Source: Herbaspirillum rhizosphaerae (lineage in GTDB: Bacteria; Pseudomonadota; Gammaproteobacteria; Burkholderiales; Burkholderiaceae_D). Taken from it: 64,000 bases of DNA. The position numbers were made by a program, and so were the translations under genes. Location of the stretch: assembly GCF_001189965.1 (NCBI RefSeq), contig NZ_LFLU01000022.1, forward strand, positions 1 to 64,000. The letters run 5' to 3'. Numbering within the stretch: the first letter of the stretch is position 1; each line of letters opens with the position of its first letter. This document shows positions 8,850-17,635 of the stretch, piece by piece. The notes under the pieces are model-generated. The model worked only from the letters and a program-made list of their open reading frames with translations. It was not told where the DNA came from and ran no database searches.

Positions 8850-9216
8850 TCTTGTTGATCTTGTTGATGCGGTTGCTGACTTTGCTGCTGATTTTGTTGC
8901 CGACTTTCTTGATGCTGCCGGATGACTCGGCATGTCCGCAGATTGCAGACATGCGTCGTACTCCCTCCGCGGTGTCGATACGTGGATTCTTTGTCGCCGA
9001 ACGCGGGCTTCCGCGGGTTTCGCAGGGGGCGTTCAGCCTGCCTCCCGGCTGATCGCCGGAGGCCTTCATGTGTTACGTCGATGTTGCTTGAATACTGCCT
9101 GCGTGCAGCCGGTAGTCGCCGGCGAAATTCTGCAATGCTGCAAATGCCTGCCTGATCGTCCCCTGCCTGGAGTGGCCCGGAGAGTTTCGTCTCGATTATT
9201 TCGATTTTTATTTAAT

Positions 9217-9250
9217 GTTCGATAAACGCACAATATGTTGTTTACCGAAC
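9217..9250. promoter_or_regulatory. Second copy of the PcaR-type inverted-repeat operator
   Basis: Half-sites GTTCGATAAAC (9217-9227) and GTTTACCGAAC (9240-9250) are inverted around 12 bp, the same layout as at 6428-6461. A possible -10 (TACTAT) lies shortly downstream toward the binding-protein gene. This ties the solitary binding protein, and perhaps the porin, to the pca regulator. Confidence 0.7.
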
Positions 9251-9519
9251 GCTTGTTGCGATACTATTGTTCTCGCTGAAGCTTGTCAAGAATGCGCAAA
9301 GCAGAAAATTCCCGGCAGCGTCGTCTGCGAGCAACAGCTAAAATCCGGCGACAAGAAAAATTTTCCAACGGACATCGCCATCTGCAAGGTACCGGGCAGT
9401 GCGGCTGCATCGCCCGTCCGGCAAGGAATACGGCGCTGCAAGGGATGCACGGAAAGCACGGCTCAGGATGAACAACCGCGTATGCACTACGCCACGACAA
9501 CGTATCGAAGGAGACAAAC

Positions 9520-10695
9520 ATGAGATTTAAAAAATCGGCATTGCTGGCAATGCTGGCAGGGATGAATATTTTTGCAGCGGCGCAGGCGCATGCCGCGGAC
9601 ACCATCAAGATCGGCCTGATCGCGGCCTTCTCCGGCCCCTTCGCCGACTACGGCAAGCAGATGGAAGGCGGCATCAAGGCCTACATGGCGCAGAACGGCG
9701 ACACCGTGGCCGGCAAGAAAATCCAGATCATCGTCAAGGACACCACCGGCCCGTCGCCTGAAATCGCCAAACGCCTGGCGCAGGAACTGGTGGTGCGCGA
9801 CAAGGTCGACTTCCTCGCCGGTTTCGGCCTGACGCCGGAAGCGCTGGCGGTGGCGCCGATCGCCGAGCAGGCCAAGAAGCCGATGATCATCATGAACGCC
9901 GCGACCTCGATCATCACCACCAAGTCGAACTACATCGCGCGCTTCTCGATGACGCTGCCGCAGGTGTCCGGCCCGATGGCGACCTGGGCGCTGAAGAACA
10001 ACATCAAGAAAGTCGTGACGCTGGTGGCCGACTACGGTCCGGGCATCGATGCCGAGACCGCGTTCAAGACCAACCTGCTGGGCGGCGGCGGACAAGTGAT
10101 CGAATCGATCCGCGTGCCGTTGCGCAATCCTGAGTTCGCGCCCTACATCCAGCGCATCAAGGACGCCAAGCCGGAAGCCGTGTTCATCTTCGTACCGGCC
10201 GGCGAGCAAGGCATCGCCTTCATGAAGGGCTATCGCGAGCGCGGCCTGGCCGAAGCCGGCATCAAGGTCATTGCTACCGGCGACCTGACCGACGACCACG
10301 TGCTGCCGGCGATGGGCGACGCGACGCTGGGCGTGATCACGACGTTCCACTATTCGGCGGCGCACAACTCGCCCGAGAACAAGGCCTTCCTGAAGAGCTA
10401 TGCCGCGGTGAATCCGAACGGCGGCCGGCCGAATTTCATGGCCGTGGCTGCCTATGACGGCATGGCGGCGATCTATGAAGTGTCGAAGAAACTCAACGGC
10501 AACATCGACGGCGACAAGGCCATGGCGATCCTGAAGAATATCAAGCTCAACAGCCCGCGCGGCCCGATCTCGATTGACCCGGCGACACGCGACATCGTGC
10601 AGACGGTGTATGTACGCAAGGTGGAAAAAGTCGGCAACGAAGTCTATAACGTCGAGTTCGATAAATTCCTCAACGTGAAGGACACCGGCAAGTAA
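9520..10695 (+). CDS. LivK-type periplasmic binding protein of an ABC importer
   Basis: Periplasmic solute receptor, 391 aa. It has a signal peptide with probable cleavage after AHA (residue 25) and a mature start DTIKIGLIAAFSGPFADYGKQ, typical of type I branched-chain-type receptors (Peripla_BP_6). The ATG is preceded by AAGGAG. No permease or ATPase follows it; a strong terminator comes at 10725-10758. The orphan LivHMGF set at 97-3494 has no receptor, and both units share the same operator type, so they probably form one transporter for an aromatic acid or 3-oxoadipate-related compound. The ligand is not readable from the sequence. Confidence 0.9.
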   Translation: MRFKKSALLAMLAGMNIFAAAQAHAADTIKIGLIAAFSGPFADYGKQMEGGIKAYMAQNGDTVAGKKIQIIVKDTTGPSPEIAKRLAQELVVRDKVDFLAGFGLTPEALAVAPIAEQAKKPMIIMNAATSIITTKSNYIARFSMTLPQVSGPMATWALKNNIKKVVTLVADYGPGIDAETAFKTNLLGGGGQVIESIRVPLRNPEFAPYIQRIKDAKPEAVFIFVPAGEQGIAFMKGYRERGLAEAGIKVIATGDLTDDHVLPAMGDATLGVITTFHYSAAHNSPENKAFLKSYAAVNPNGGRPNFMAVAAYDGMAAIYEVSKKLNGNIDGDKAMAILKNIKLNSPRGPISIDPATRDIVQTVYVRKVEKVGNEVYNVEFDKFLNVKDTGK

Positions 10696-10724
10696 TCTGC
10701 CGTGAAAATCTGCGCAGGATGATG

Positions 10725-10758
10725 ACGCCGGTGATGCAATGCACACCGGCGTTTTTTT
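10725..10758 (+). terminator. Rho-independent terminator of the binding-protein gene
   Basis: A perfect 9-bp stem ACGCCGGTG / CACCGGCGT with a 10-base loop is followed by seven T residues. Confidence 0.9.
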
Positions 10759-10934
10759 CGTTCCAGACGCAGGAAGATCGATTCATGCGGAGCAACGGCA
10801 GACACCGGTCGCGCAGTTGTTTCGATGCAGCGCAGCATGAGACCATCGCTGCAATCCAGACGGCAAGCGGCATTGCGGCGTTCGGTAGCCGCCCTGTTTT
10901 ACGTTTTCAATGCACTTGCCGCGCATGTTATCGC

Positions 10935-10962
10935 TTGCATTTGCTGTTTACATACTTATACT
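10935..10962 (+). promoter_or_regulatory. Candidate sigma-70 promoter of the phenylpropanoid operon
   Basis: TTGCAT (10935-10940) and TATACT (10957-10962) are separated by 16 bp in an AT-rich patch, about 110 bases before the first gene of the operon. Confidence 0.55.
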
Positions 10963-10969
10963 AAATAAC

Positions 10970-10986
10970 AGTTATAACTTATAAGT
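10970..10986. promoter_or_regulatory. Two overlapping 10-bp palindromes, candidate MarR operator
   Basis: AGTTATAACT (10970-10979) and ACTTATAAGT (10977-10986) are each perfectly self-complementary and share three bases. They lie at the expected transcription start of the operon that ends with a MarR gene. MarR proteins bind short palindromes, so repression of this promoter is a plausible inference. Confidence 0.55.
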
Positions 10987-11074
10987 AATTGCCGGCATCC
11001 CCGTCAGGCAATCTGAGACAAACGATCTGCACCAAGCAACACCTCAGTGCGCAAGCACCAACAACAGGCTGGCC

Positions 11075-11860
11075 ATGACGAATCATTCTGACGATCTTCT
11101 CGATATCCATTACGACGGCGCAATTGCCGTCGTCGCCATCAACCGCATCGCCAAGCGCAATGCGCTGAGCGACCCGCTGGTGCGCACCATCCAGCGCTGC
11201 TTCGAATCCTTTCCGCCGGAAATCAAGGTCGCCATCATTCGCGGCAACGGCGATCATTTCTGCGCCGGTCTCGATCTCTCCGAACTGCGTGAGCGCGACA
11301 CCAGCGAAAGCATGTACCACTCGCGCATGTGGCACGCCGCCTTCGAGCGCGTGCAATTCGGCGGCGTACCGGTGATCGCTGTGCTGCACGGCGCGGTCAT
11401 CGGCGGCGGCCTGGAACTGGCCTCCGCCGCCCACATCCGCGTGGCCGAAGACAGCGCCTTCTACGGCCTGCCGGAAGGGCAGCGCGGCTTGTTCGTCGGC
11501 GGCGGCGGATCGGTGCGCATCTCGCGCCTGGTCGGCGTCGCCTGCATGAGCGACATGATGCTGACCGGCCGCGTGCTGTCGTCGCAGGAAGGCCATCAGG
11601 CCGGCATTTCGCAATATCTCACCGCCGCCGGCAAGGGCATGGAGAAAGCCATGGAGTTGGCGGGACGCATCGCCAAGAATGCGCCGATGACCAACTACGG
11701 CGTGACGCATGTGTTGCCGCGCATCGCCGACCAGTCGATCCAGGACGGGCTGGTGACGGAATCGCTCATGGCCGCCGTGGCCGGCAGCGATCCCGAAACC
11801 AAGGGCAGGCTCGCCGCTTTTCTCGATCTGAAGATGAACAAGGTCGAGCGAGGCACCTAG
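11075..11860 (+). CDS. Enoyl-CoA hydratase (crotonase family), phenylpropenoyl-CoA hydration
   Basis: 261 aa crotonase. The oxyanion-hole segment is HFCAGLDLSE (residues 61-70), and both hydratase glutamates are kept: Glu114 in IGGGLELA and Glu134 in YGLPEGQRG. The hydratase/lyase (HCHL/Ech) that splits feruloyl-CoA to vanillin lacks the first of these, so this enzyme should only add water across the side-chain double bond, as in beta-oxidation. It opens the rightward operon, just ahead of a feruloyl-CoA-synthase-like ligase, thiolase and dehydrogenase. The exact cinnamoyl-CoA substrate is inferred. Confidence 0.85.
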   Translation: MTNHSDDLLDIHYDGAIAVVAINRIAKRNALSDPLVRTIQRCFESFPPEIKVAIIRGNGDHFCAGLDLSELRERDTSESMYHSRMWHAAFERVQFGGVPVIAVLHGAVIGGGLELASAAHIRVAEDSAFYGLPEGQRGLFVGGGGSVRISRLVGVACMSDMMLTGRVLSSQEGHQAGISQYLTAAGKGMEKAMELAGRIAKNAPMTNYGVTHVLPRIADQSIQDGLVTESLMAAVAGSDPETKGRLAAFLDLKMNKVERGT

Positions 11861-11930
11861 CAACAGCTAATCTATATCGACAATTTGCGGCCCCATACAA
11901 AGCAGTACCGATAACTATTAAGAGACATGT

Positions 11931-13811
11931 ATGAGCACAACCCCACGCTATCGCAGCGTACGATTCGGCATCGGCGGCGTTGACGTCGCCGAAGTTGCTG
12001 ACGGACAGAGCATTGTCAGGACCAGGCAGCCCTTGCAGGACTACCCGGCGCGCCTGAGCGACAAGCTGAAATACTGGGCGGCGCAGACGCCCGACACCAG
12101 CTTCATGGCCAGGCGCGACGCCGACGGCGTCTGGCAGCACATCACTTACGCACAGGCATTGCAGACCGCCCGCCACATCGGCCAGGGCCTGCTCAATCGC
12201 GGCCTGTCGGCGGAACGCCCGTTGCTGATCCTGTCGGAGAACGACCTCGAACACGCCATGCTGGCGCTGGCCTGCCACTATGTCGGCGTGCCGTATGCGC
12301 CGGTGTCGTCGGCGTACTCTTTGCTGTCGAAGGATTACGCCAAGCTGCGCCATGCCGTCAATCTGCTGACGCCGGGCATGATCTTCGCCGCGCATGGCGA
12401 GAAGTTCGTCGCCGCCGTCAATGCCGTGGCGACCAGCGACATCGAATTCGTCGCCACCGAAGCTCCCCCCTCCGCGCGCGCCACCACGCTCTACAGCGAA
12501 CTGGCCGCGACGCCGGTCACCGATGCCGTCGAGCGCGCGCATGACGCCACCACGCCGGACACCATCGCCAAGTTCCTGTTCACCTCCGGTTCGACCAAGT
12601 TGCCGAAGGCGGTGATCAACACCCAGCGCATGATCTGCAGCAACCTGCAGATGATCGTGCAAACCTTTCCCTTCCTCGGCGAAGAGCCGCCGGTGCTGAT
12701 CGACTGGCTGCCCTGGAACCATACCTTCGGCAGCAATCACAATGTCGGCATCGTGCTCTACAACGGCGGCACTATGTATATCGACGAGGGCAAGCCGACG
12801 CCGCAGGGCCTCGCCGTCACGCTGCAAAACCTGCGCGAGATCGCGCCGACGATTTACTTCAACGTACCGATCGGCTGGGAAGGCATCGCCCACGCCCTGG
12901 AAAAAGACGCCGCCCTGCGCGACAAGTTTTACAGCCGCCTGAAGATGCAGTTCTACGCCGGCGCCGCGCTGGCGCAACCGGTATGGGACAAGCTGCACGC
13001 CACCGCTGAAGCCGCCTGCGGCGAACGCATCGTGATGTCCTGCGGCCTCGGCATGACCGAGACCGCGCCGTCGGCCTTGTTCGTGGTGGAAGAACAGGTG
13101 CGCTCCGGCCAGATCGGCATCCCCACGCCCGGCATGGAAATCAAGCTGGTACCCAACGGCGACAAGATGGAAATCCGCTATCGCGGTCCCAACGTCACGC
13201 CGGGTTATTGGCGCGCACCGGAGCAGACGAAAGAAGCCTTCGATGAAGAAGGTTTCTTCTGCTCGGGCGACGCCGTCAAATGGCTGGATCCGACCAATCA
13301 CGATCTCGGCTTCATGTTCGACGGCCGCGTGGCCGAAGACTTCAAGCTCTATACCGGAACCTGGGTCAGCGTCGGCCCGCTGCGCGCGGTCATCGCCCAT
13401 GAAGGCGCGCCCTACTTGCAGGACGCCGTCATCACCGGCCAGGACCGCAACGAAGTCGGCATGCTGATCGTGCCCAACCTGGAACGCTGCCGCCAGCTGG
13501 CAGGACTGCCTGCAAGCGCTTCGCGCGATGAGATCGTCGCCGCGCAACCGGTGCGCGACTTTTTCAGCAATGTGCTGCAGCGCCTGCAACAACACGCCAC
13601 CGGCAGCGCCTCGCGCGTGGCGCGCGCATTGGTGCTGGTCGATCCGCCGTCTTTCGATAAAGGCGAAATCACCGACAAGGGTTCTATCAACCAGCGCGCT
13701 GTGCTGACGCACCGCGCCGATCTGGTTGAGGCGCTCTACGCCGACATCAATCCGGCCATCCTCAAACCGCGTCCGCTGGCGGGCAGGAACGCCACAGCGA
13801 CAGGAGCATAA
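11931..13811 (+). CDS. fcs: Feruloyl-CoA synthase-like acyl-CoA ligase
   Basis: 626 aa ANL-superfamily ligase, the Fcs length. The adenylate loop is FLFTSGSTKLPKAV (about residues 215-228), followed by INTQRMICSN, then DWLPWNHTFGSNHNVG and CGLGMTETAPS, all typical of feruloyl-CoA synthases. It activates a hydroxycinnamate (ferulate, p-coumarate or caffeate) with ATP and CoA. The expected C-terminal hinge is present (FDGRVAEDFKLYTG), and the catalytic Lys region near the end reads DKGEITDKGSINQ. ATG with AAGAGA upstream. Next gene begins 5 bases later. Which cinnamate is preferred cannot be told. Confidence 0.9.
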   Translation: MSTTPRYRSVRFGIGGVDVAEVADGQSIVRTRQPLQDYPARLSDKLKYWAAQTPDTSFMARRDADGVWQHITYAQALQTARHIGQGLLNRGLSAERPLLILSENDLEHAMLALACHYVGVPYAPVSSAYSLLSKDYAKLRHAVNLLTPGMIFAAHGEKFVAAVNAVATSDIEFVATEAPPSARATTLYSELAATPVTDAVERAHDATTPDTIAKFLFTSGSTKLPKAVINTQRMICSNLQMIVQTFPFLGEEPPVLIDWLPWNHTFGSNHNVGIVLYNGGTMYIDEGKPTPQGLAVTLQNLREIAPTIYFNVPIGWEGIAHALEKDAALRDKFYSRLKMQFYAGAALAQPVWDKLHATAEAACGERIVMSCGLGMTETAPSALFVVEEQVRSGQIGIPTPGMEIKLVPNGDKMEIRYRGPNVTPGYWRAPEQTKEAFDEEGFFCSGDAVKWLDPTNHDLGFMFDGRVAEDFKLYTGTWVSVGPLRAVIAHEGAPYLQDAVITGQDRNEVGMLIVPNLERCRQLAGLPASASRDEIVAAQPVRDFFSNVLQRLQQHATGSASRVARALVLVDPPSFDKGEITDKGSINQRAVLTHRADLVEALYADINPAILKPRPLAGRNATATGA

Positions 13812-13816
13812 TTCAC

Positions 13817-15073
13817 ATGGCAAAGAAATCTTTCTACTCCAACTTCGACGACGTCTGGATGCTGGGCGGCGTGCGCACGCCGATGGTCGATTATTGCAGC
13901 ACCTTCTCGCAACTGTCGCCGACCGACATGGGTATCAAGGTTGCGCGTGAAGTCCTCAAACGCACCGGCGTGCCGGCGGCCGACATCGGCTCCGTCATCG
14001 CCGGCAACATGGCGCCCGGCGATTGCTTCCAATACATGCTGCCACGCCATATCGGCTTGTACGCCGGCGTGTCGATAGACGTGCCGGCCATCATGGTGCA
14101 ACGTATCTGCGGCACCGGCTTCGAACTGATACGCCAGGCCGGCGACCAGATCGAACGCGGCTATACCGACACGACGCTGGTGGTCGGCTCAGAATCGATG
14201 ACCCGCAATCCGATTGCGGCCTTCTCGCATCGCGGCGGCTTCCGACTCGGCGCGCCGGTGGAATTCCAGGATTACATGTGGGAAGCGTTGATCGACCCGG
14301 CGCCCGGCATCACCATGCCGCAGACGGCAGAAAATCTTGCGAAGAAATACGGCATCACGCGCCGCGAAGTGGACGAATACGCCGCGCTCTCGTTTGAACG
14401 CGCCGTGCGTGCGCAGCAGGAAGGTTTTCACGTCGACGAGATCGTGCCGGTGATTAATGAAACCTTCAAGCTCGACGGCTACAACGACCGGCACATCAAG
14501 CTGCAGGGCAAGGTCACGGAGGCGGCCACCGATACCCATCCGCGTCCGTCGCCGGTGGAAGTATTAGGCAAGCTGCGCACGCTCTATCCCGACGGCGTGC
14601 AGACCGGCGGCAACAGCTCGGCGCTGGTGGACGCGGCAGCCGCAACCGTCATCGCCTCCGGCAGCTACCTGCGCGACCACCGCTGCACACCGCTGGCGCG
14701 CGTGGTCGCCGCCGCCGTGGTCGGCGTGCCGCCGGAAATCATGGGCATCGGTCCGGCGCCGGCGATCCGCCTGCTGCTGGAACGCAACAGCCTGACGCTG
14801 GACGACATCGGCTGTTTCGAAATCAATGAAGCGCAAGGCGCGCAAACCATCGCCGTCGAACGCGAACTCGGGCTCGACCGCAGCAGGCTCAACGTCAACG
14901 GCGGCGCGATTGCGCTGGGCCATCCGCTGGCCGCGACCGGCGTGCGGTTGTCGATCACCGCCGCGCGCGAAATGCGCAAGCGCGGCGCACGCTACAGCAT
15001 CGCCTCGGCCTGCATCGGCGGCGGACAAGGCATCGCACTGCTGCTGGAAAACCCGGCCGCTTCCAATCAATAA
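13817..15073 (+). CDS. Thiolase (acetyl-CoA acetyltransferase family)
   Basis: 418 aa thiolase with nucleophile Cys98 (QRICGTGFE), His369 (GGAIALGHPLAATG) and Cys399 (ASACIGGGQG), so catalytically complete. In this operon it is expected to cleave the 3-keto-3-arylpropionyl-CoA made by the SDR dehydrogenase into aroyl-CoA (for example 4-hydroxybenzoyl-CoA or vanilloyl-CoA) plus acetyl-CoA. It is clearly different from PcaF at 3652-4854. GGAG lies 10 bases before the ATG. Confidence 0.88.
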   Translation: MAKKSFYSNFDDVWMLGGVRTPMVDYCSTFSQLSPTDMGIKVAREVLKRTGVPAADIGSVIAGNMAPGDCFQYMLPRHIGLYAGVSIDVPAIMVQRICGTGFELIRQAGDQIERGYTDTTLVVGSESMTRNPIAAFSHRGGFRLGAPVEFQDYMWEALIDPAPGITMPQTAENLAKKYGITRREVDEYAALSFERAVRAQQEGFHVDEIVPVINETFKLDGYNDRHIKLQGKVTEAATDTHPRPSPVEVLGKLRTLYPDGVQTGGNSSALVDAAAATVIASGSYLRDHRCTPLARVVAAAVVGVPPEIMGIGPAPAIRLLLERNSLTLDDIGCFEINEAQGAQTIAVERELGLDRSRLNVNGGAIALGHPLAATGVRLSITAAREMRKRGARYSIASACIGGGQGIALLLENPAASNQ

Positions 15074-15091
15074 TCTGCGAAAGAAGTCGAT

Positions 15092-15856
15092 ATGAAATTG
15101 CAAGGACAAGCAGCGCTGGTCACCGGCGGCGCTTCCGGACTCGGCGCCGAAGTGGTGCGCCAATTGGCGCAGGGCGGCGCGCGCGTAACCATCCTCGACG
15201 TGAACATCGAAGGCGCGCAGGCGCTGGCGAAAGAAGTCGGCGGCCACGCGGCAGCCTGCGACATCACCGACACCGCCAGCGTCGAAGCGGCGCTGGCGTC
15301 GGCGCGCGCGGCCCACGGCCCGGCGCGCATCCTGATCAACTGCGCCGGCATCGGCGGCGCCAAACGGCTGGTCGGCAAAGACGGCGTCGCTATGCCGCTG
15401 GAGGATTTCAGCCGCATCATCAACGTCAACCTGATCGGCACCTTCAACATGATCCGCCTTGCCGCGGCAGAAATGATCGCGCAAGAGCCGCTGGAAGACG
15501 GCGAGCGCGGCGTGATCGTCGCCACGGCATCGGTGGCCGCCTATGACGGCCAGGTCGGGCAAGCCGCTTATGCTGCATCGAAAGGCGGCATCACTTCGCT
15601 GACCTTGCCGCTGGCGCGCGACCTCGCACAGTTCGGCGTGCGCGTGATGACGATTGCGCCGGGGCTGTTTCTGACGCCGCTGCTCTACAAGCTGCCGGAA
15701 GAAGTGCAGCAGTCGCTGGCGGCGTCTATCCCTTTTCCCAAGCGCCTCGGCAAGGCAGAAGAGTTCGCGCATCTGGCGGTGCACATCGTCGGCAACCTGT
15801 CGCTCAACGGCGAAGTGATCCGCCTCGACGGCGCATTGCGCCTGCCACCTCGTTAA
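15092..15856 (+). CDS. SDR-family 3-hydroxyacyl-CoA dehydrogenase
   Basis: 254 aa classical short-chain dehydrogenase. It has TGGASGLG (residues 11-18) for the dinucleotide, Asp36 at the end of beta-2 favouring NAD, Ser147, and the catalytic Tyr160-x3-Lys164 (YAASK). It resembles the type II 3-hydroxyacyl-CoA dehydrogenase group (HSD17B10-like). Position between thiolase and thioesterase suggests oxidation of 3-hydroxy-3-arylpropionyl-CoA to the 3-keto form. Start 19 bases after the thiolase stop. Confidence 0.85.
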   Translation: MKLQGQAALVTGGASGLGAEVVRQLAQGGARVTILDVNIEGAQALAKEVGGHAAACDITDTASVEAALASARAAHGPARILINCAGIGGAKRLVGKDGVAMPLEDFSRIINVNLIGTFNMIRLAAAEMIAQEPLEDGERGVIVATASVAAYDGQVGQAAYAASKGGITSLTLPLARDLAQFGVRVMTIAPGLFLTPLLYKLPEEVQQSLAASIPFPKRLGKAEEFAHLAVHIVGNLSLNGEVIRLDGALRLPPR

Positions 15857-15873
15857 CACATTCAGGAGTCAGC

Positions 15874-16293
15874 ATGTCCAAAGTTGTGGTGTATCCCGTC
15901 AATGTCGAGTTCGGCGATTGCGATCCGGCGGGGATAGTTTTCTTTCCCAATTTCTTCCGCTGGTACGACGCGTCGTCTCGCAATTTCTTCCGCAGCTGCG
16001 GCGTACCGGCTTGGCGCGATACCGAGAAGAGCCACGGCATCATCGGCACGCCGGTGGTCGACATCGGCTCGCGCTTCATCCAGCCGGCAACTTACGGCGA
16101 CAAGGTCGAGGTGCATACCTCGGTGGTCGAATGGAACGCCAAGACCTTCGTCATGCTGCACCAGCTGAAGCACGACGGCGTGCTGCTGTCGGAAGGCCGC
16201 GACACCCGCGTGTTCGCCATCCGCCATCCGGAAGATCCGGCGCGCATCAAGGCCATACCGATACCGGAAGACATCAGGCAACTTTGCAGTTAA
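15874..16293 (+). CDS. 4-hydroxybenzoyl-CoA thioesterase-type enzyme
   Basis: 139 aa hotdog-fold thioesterase. The N-terminal motif EFGDCDPAGIVFFPNFFRW matches the Pseudomonas 4-hydroxybenzoyl-CoA thioesterase, including the catalytic aspartate at residue 17; the C-terminus ending LCS is also alike. It would release free hydroxybenzoate and CoA from the aroyl-CoA made by the thiolase, feeding protocatechuate and then the pca branch. AGGAG is 6 bases before the ATG. Residue-level similarity is from memory of the family, so exact identity is not claimed. Confidence 0.88.
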   Translation: MSKVVVYPVNVEFGDCDPAGIVFFPNFFRWYDASSRNFFRSCGVPAWRDTEKSHGIIGTPVVDIGSRFIQPATYGDKVEVHTSVVEWNAKTFVMLHQLKHDGVLLSEGRDTRVFAIRHPEDPARIKAIPIPEDIRQLCS

Positions 16294-16354
16294 GAACCCG
16301 CAACAGCAACAGGCAAACGAATCGATCCAGGTAACTATAAAAAAGGAGACGGAG

Positions 16355-17506
16355 ATGAAAAAGATGTTTAAAGCAACGGTGCTGGCTTCGGCGCTGGCAT
16401 TCTCAGGTTTGATCGCGCAACAGGCGCATGCGGAACTGACCATCGGCGTGATCATGTCGCTGACCGGTCCGGGTTCCGGTCTCGGTATTCCTGCCAAGAA
16501 CGGCTTTGCCCTGTGGCCCGACAGCATAGGCGGAGAGAAGGTCAAACTGATCATCCTCGACGACGCCACCGATCCGACCCAGGCCAGCAAGAATGCACGC
16601 CGCCTGATCGCCGAAGACAAGGTCGACATGATCATCGGCTCGGCCGCGGTGCCGCCGACGCTGGCGATTGCCGACGTCGCCATGGAAACGCAGACCGTGC
16701 AGCTGGCGATCTCGCCGATCGAAACGCCGGAAGGCAAGGACGCCTGGACCTTCCGCCTGCCGCAATCGACGGCGGTGATGGCCGGCGGCGTGGTGGATCA
16801 CATGAAGAAGCATGGCGTGAAGACCTTTGCCTTCCTCGGCTATTCGGATTCTTACGGTGAGAACTGGCTCAAGGAAACTGCCCGCCTGACCAAACAGGCC
16901 GGCATCAACATGACCGTCGCCGAACGCTTCGGCCGCGCCGACACCAGCGTCACGGCGCAGGCGCTGCGCGTGGTCAGTTCCAATCCGGATGCGGTGCTGG
17001 TGGTGGCCTCGGGCAGCGGCGCGGCGATGCCGCACAAGGCGCTGATTGAGCGCGGCTACAAAGGCAAGATTTATCAGACCCACAGCGCCGCCTCGCGCGA
17101 CCTGATCCGCCTCGGCGGCAAGGATGTCGAAGGTTCGTTCGTGGTGTCCGGCCCTGCCGTGGTGCCGGAAGCGCTACCCGACAGCAATCCTTCGAAGAAG
17201 CTGGCGACCGATTTCGTGACGCGCTATGAAAAACAATACGGCGCCGGCACCCGCAACCTGTTCGCCGCGCACATCTACGACGCGCAACTGGTGCTGCAAC
17301 GCGTGGTGCCTGAGGCATTGAAGAAAGCCAAGCCGGGTACGCCTGCCTTCCGCGCGGCGCTGAAGGAAGCGCTGGAGAATTCCGGCAACATCCAGATTTC
17401 GCAAGGCACCATGCATTACACCGCCAAGGATCACTTCGGCCTGGGCGACGATGCGCGCATCATGCTGACCATCCAGAACGGCAACTGGAAAGCGGCGGCG
17501 CCTTAA
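16355..17506 (+). CDS. LivK-type periplasmic binding protein, phenylpropanoid importer
   Basis: 383 aa type I receptor with a signal peptide ending QQAHA and a mature start ELTIGVIMSLTGPGSGLGIP, typical of Peripla_BP_6 receptors for aromatic acids and branched-chain amino acids. AAAGGAGACGGAG precedes the ATG. It belongs to the ABC set that follows (17636-21244). Related CoA-dependent p-coumarate clusters in other bacteria have such a receptor, so a cinnamate or phenylpropionate ligand is likely but inferred. A strong hairpin right after it may raise its level relative to the permeases. Confidence 0.88.
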   Translation: MKKMFKATVLASALAFSGLIAQQAHAELTIGVIMSLTGPGSGLGIPAKNGFALWPDSIGGEKVKLIILDDATDPTQASKNARRLIAEDKVDMIIGSAAVPPTLAIADVAMETQTVQLAISPIETPEGKDAWTFRLPQSTAVMAGGVVDHMKKHGVKTFAFLGYSDSYGENWLKETARLTKQAGINMTVAERFGRADTSVTAQALRVVSSNPDAVLVVASGSGAAMPHKALIERGYKGKIYQTHSAASRDLIRLGGKDVEGSFVVSGPAVVPEALPDSNPSKKLATDFVTRYEKQYGAGTRNLFAAHIYDAQLVLQRVVPEALKKAKPGTPAFRAALKEALENSGNIQISQGTMHYTAKDHFGLGDDARIMLTIQNGNWKAAAP

Positions 17507-17520
17507 GTTAAGCGATGCAG

Positions 17521-17550
17521 CGCCGGAAGACGTACTGGCGTCTTCCGGCG
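17521..17550 (+). terminator. Strong intra-operon hairpin after the binding-protein gene
   Basis: A perfect 12-bp stem CGCCGGAAGACG / CGTCTTCCGGCG with a 6-base loop is followed by TTCTCTTC, a weak U-rich tail. It lies between the receptor and first permease genes and could act as partial terminator or 3' stabiliser. Confidence 0.65.
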
Positions 17551-17635
17551 TTCTCTTCATTTGTTCTGCTCTCTTGTTTCACCGCGTGTAATTTGCGAGT
17601 GATTTGCATGTGATTTAACCGGAACCGTCTCTTTC

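Larger units (their letters stand above)
8800..9519. promoter_or_regulatory. Divergent porin / binding-protein intergenic region (720 bp)
   Basis: No gene is supported. The region holds a tandem 13-bp repeat close to the porin start (8824-8849), a pseudo-repetitive TTGTTGAT/TTGCTGA stretch around 8850-8900, and the inverted-repeat operator at 9217-9250. Both flanking genes therefore have long leaders. Confidence 0.6.
10759..11074. promoter_or_regulatory. Leader and promoter region of the phenylpropanoid operon (316 bp)
   Basis: No gene is supported. The right half is AT-rich and carries a promoter-like pair and overlapping palindromes (separate entries) upstream of the enoyl-CoA hydratase gene. 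Confidence 0.6.

Noticed and set aside
9251-9270. GCGATAC shared downstream of both PcaR-type operators as a third binding half
   Set aside because: The spacing from the repeat differs (7 versus 11 bases), so it is probably chance.
11075-11860. Hydroxycinnamoyl-CoA hydratase/lyase (vanillin-forming)
   Set aside because: The GGG-x-E glutamate is present, whereas the lyase type lacks it; the thiolase and SDR genes also argue for the beta-oxidative route.
11766-13823. Antisense open frame of 685 codons over the feruloyl-CoA-synthase-like gene
   Set aside because: Its protein is His/Arg/Gly-rich without domains, typical for the complement of a GC-rich gene; the sense gene has strong motifs.
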